Assembly (NCBI GenBank): GCA_030838025.1
Contig: JAUTXM010000273.1
Coordinates: 1 to 5,816 of the forward strand
Reading direction: 5' to 3'
DNA: 5,816 bases
Origin: Acidimicrobiaceae bacterium
GTDB taxonomy: Bacteria; Actinomycetota; Acidimicrobiia; Acidimicrobiales; Palsa-688
Position 1 is the stretch's first letter. Each line of letters opens with the position of its first letter. A program made the translations under genes and the position numbers. This document shows, piece after piece, positions 4,776 through 5,816 of the stretch. The notes below the pieces were generated by a model. The model saw only the letters and a program-made list of their open reading frames with translations. It searched no databases and was not told the origin of the DNA.

Positions 4776-5816
4776 TCTGCGACCTCGCGAAACACGAAAC
4801 CGGTCCTGGGTTTGGGCCAGAAGAACGTGGTCTTCGGCGGCATGCGCTCACCACCTCGCCCGGTCGAGGCGATCTGCTCGACGGTGACGGGACGCAGCAG
4901 CACCGCAGCCTGCGCCTCGCCCCGTTCGACGGCGCGGCGCGCTCGGTCCAACCCGTGCTGGTAGGTCACCTCGTGCTTGGGCAACGCGGCCAGTGCGACC
5001 TCGAGGCGGCTCGAATCGAGATCCTGGCTGGCGCTCGAGGTCGTGTCCGGCTTGGGATGCAGAAGCCACTCGCCCGAGGGGGTGATGAGCGCCATGGAGT
5101 CGGCCTGCACCATACGTTCGAGGAGGCCGGCCTCGGCCGCCATGTACTCGATTGGGGTCAGGACGAAGGAATCCGCCAGCGCCGCTACGAGATCGAAACC
5201 AGGAGGGAGGGCGGTGATCAAACGGTGAATTGCCTGCACGGACAACTGCGACTCGGCCAACTCGACGACGAGCGCCATGACCGAATCGTATGACCGGGGC
5301 GAGCCCGCGCCGTTGTCGTCCTCCTTCCGGCGTGCCTGATAGGTGAGGGCCGTTTCGAAGCGGTGGTGGCCGTCCGCGATCACGAGGGGCGCGTCCGACA
5401 CCGCGGTGCTGATCCATGCCCTGGCGTCCCCATCGGTGATGGGCCACAGCTGGTGTTCGATGCCATCGGCGTCGACGACGGGAACCGACGAATCTGGGGC
5501 CGCCAGCGCGTCCGACAGCCCAGCCGCCAACGACAAACCCCAGATGGGGGAGGTGTTGACTCGGGTCGCCGCCAAGAGTTGGAGACGGTCGCTCTTGGCT
5601 TTGGGAGTCGTCCGTTCATGGGGAAAGATCCCTGCCGTCCCCGGCGGCTCGAGCCCTAGTGCCCCGATGACGCCGATGGTTTGACGCGCCATGCCGGCCT
5701 CATCGGAGTACGCCATGCGGTAGCCGTAGAGGCTGGGGGTCGGGTCTTGCCGGAGGACTCCTTCGGCCTGCCAACGAGCGAACCGCCTCGCCGCCGCCTC
5801 GTATCGATCCAGGTCG
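4772..5816 (-). CDS. DUF1015 family protein, N-terminus cut by right edge
   Basis: The open frame runs 347 codons from the right edge to the TGA at 4774-4772, and no start is needed inside the window. The first visible residues, RYEAAARRFARWQAEGVLRQD then PTPSLYGYRMAYSDEAG, continue straight into the rest. The ATG at 5716 is therefore internal, and the true start lies further right, probably within about 100 codons judging by family length. Hallmarks of DUF1015 (COG4198) are visible: ADGHHRFETAL (about 147-157), where the His-His-Arg and Glu are the family's most conserved residues and a plausible active or ligand site, and near the C-terminus MPPKTTFFWPKPRTGFVF (about 325-342). The biochemical role of the family is not something I can state. 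No signal peptide or membrane segment is seen in the visible part, so it is probably cytosolic. It precedes the methyltransferase gene with a likely 4-base overlap, suggesting co-expression. Confidence 0.9.
   Translation of the reverse strand, partial: DLDRYEAAARRFARWQAEGVLRQDPTPSLYGYRMAYSDEAGMARQTIGVIGALGLEPPGTAGIFPHERTTPKAKSDRLQLLAATRVNTSPIWGLSLAAGLSDALAAPDSSVPVVDADGIEHQLWPITDGDARAWISTAVSDAPLVIADGHHRFETALTYQARRKEDDNGAGSPRSYDSVMALVVELAESQLSVQAIHRLITALPPGFDLVAALADSFVLTPIEYMAAEAGLLERMVQADSMALITPSGEWLLHPKPDTTSSASQDLDSSRLEVALAALPKHEVTYQHGLDRARRAVERGEAQAAVLLRPVTVEQIASTGRGGERMPPKTTFFWPKPRTGFVFREVAD

Noticed and set aside
4955..5684. Several plus-strand frames opposite the DUF1015 gene
   Set aside because: They are antisense to a protein with clear family motifs (HHRFETAL, MPPKTTFFWPK) and have no supported ribosome binding sites.

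Overview
The window is very GC-rich and reads as chromosome of a high-GC actinobacterium. A DUF3039 protein, a family I know from Actinobacteria, a DUF1015 protein and frequent GTG starts support this. An acidimicrobial-type lineage is possible, but that is only an inference. Genes fill almost the whole window and no gene-free stretch reaches 300 bases. I see no tRNA, rRNA, CRISPR array, insertion sequence or integrase.

Left part (1-528). The start of a secreted protein (signal peptide, then a Thr/Pro-rich stretch) runs off the left edge on the minus strand. It is divergent from a small zinc-ribbon-like DUF3039 gene on the plus strand. That gene converges on a 44-residue coiled-coil mini-gene that ends 14 bases beyond it.

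Central part (526-3460, minus strand). Four genes read in one direction: a protein with a degenerate sigma-70 region-2-like segment; a membrane-anchored protein that looks like a lytic transglycosylase without its catalytic glutamate; a small protein coupled to it by an ATGA overlap, with an N-terminal hydrophobic segment and an NTF2-like ending; and the 44-residue protein. A G-quadruplex motif and a palindrome centred on a possible -10 box separate the last gene from the other three. This block is the best candidate for an undescribed system, plausibly an envelope or conjugation-like one.

Divergent from the operon is a short single-stranded-DNA-binding protein (3585-3926, plus strand). The 124-base gap between them holds two dyads and a strong ribosome binding site facing each way.

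Right part (3987-5816, minus strand). A DUF1015 protein, cut by the right edge, is followed by a SAM-dependent methyltransferase. The two genes probably overlap by four bases, through an unusual CTG start. The methyltransferase carries an acidic tripeptide-repeat loop encoded by a 9-bp tandem repeat.
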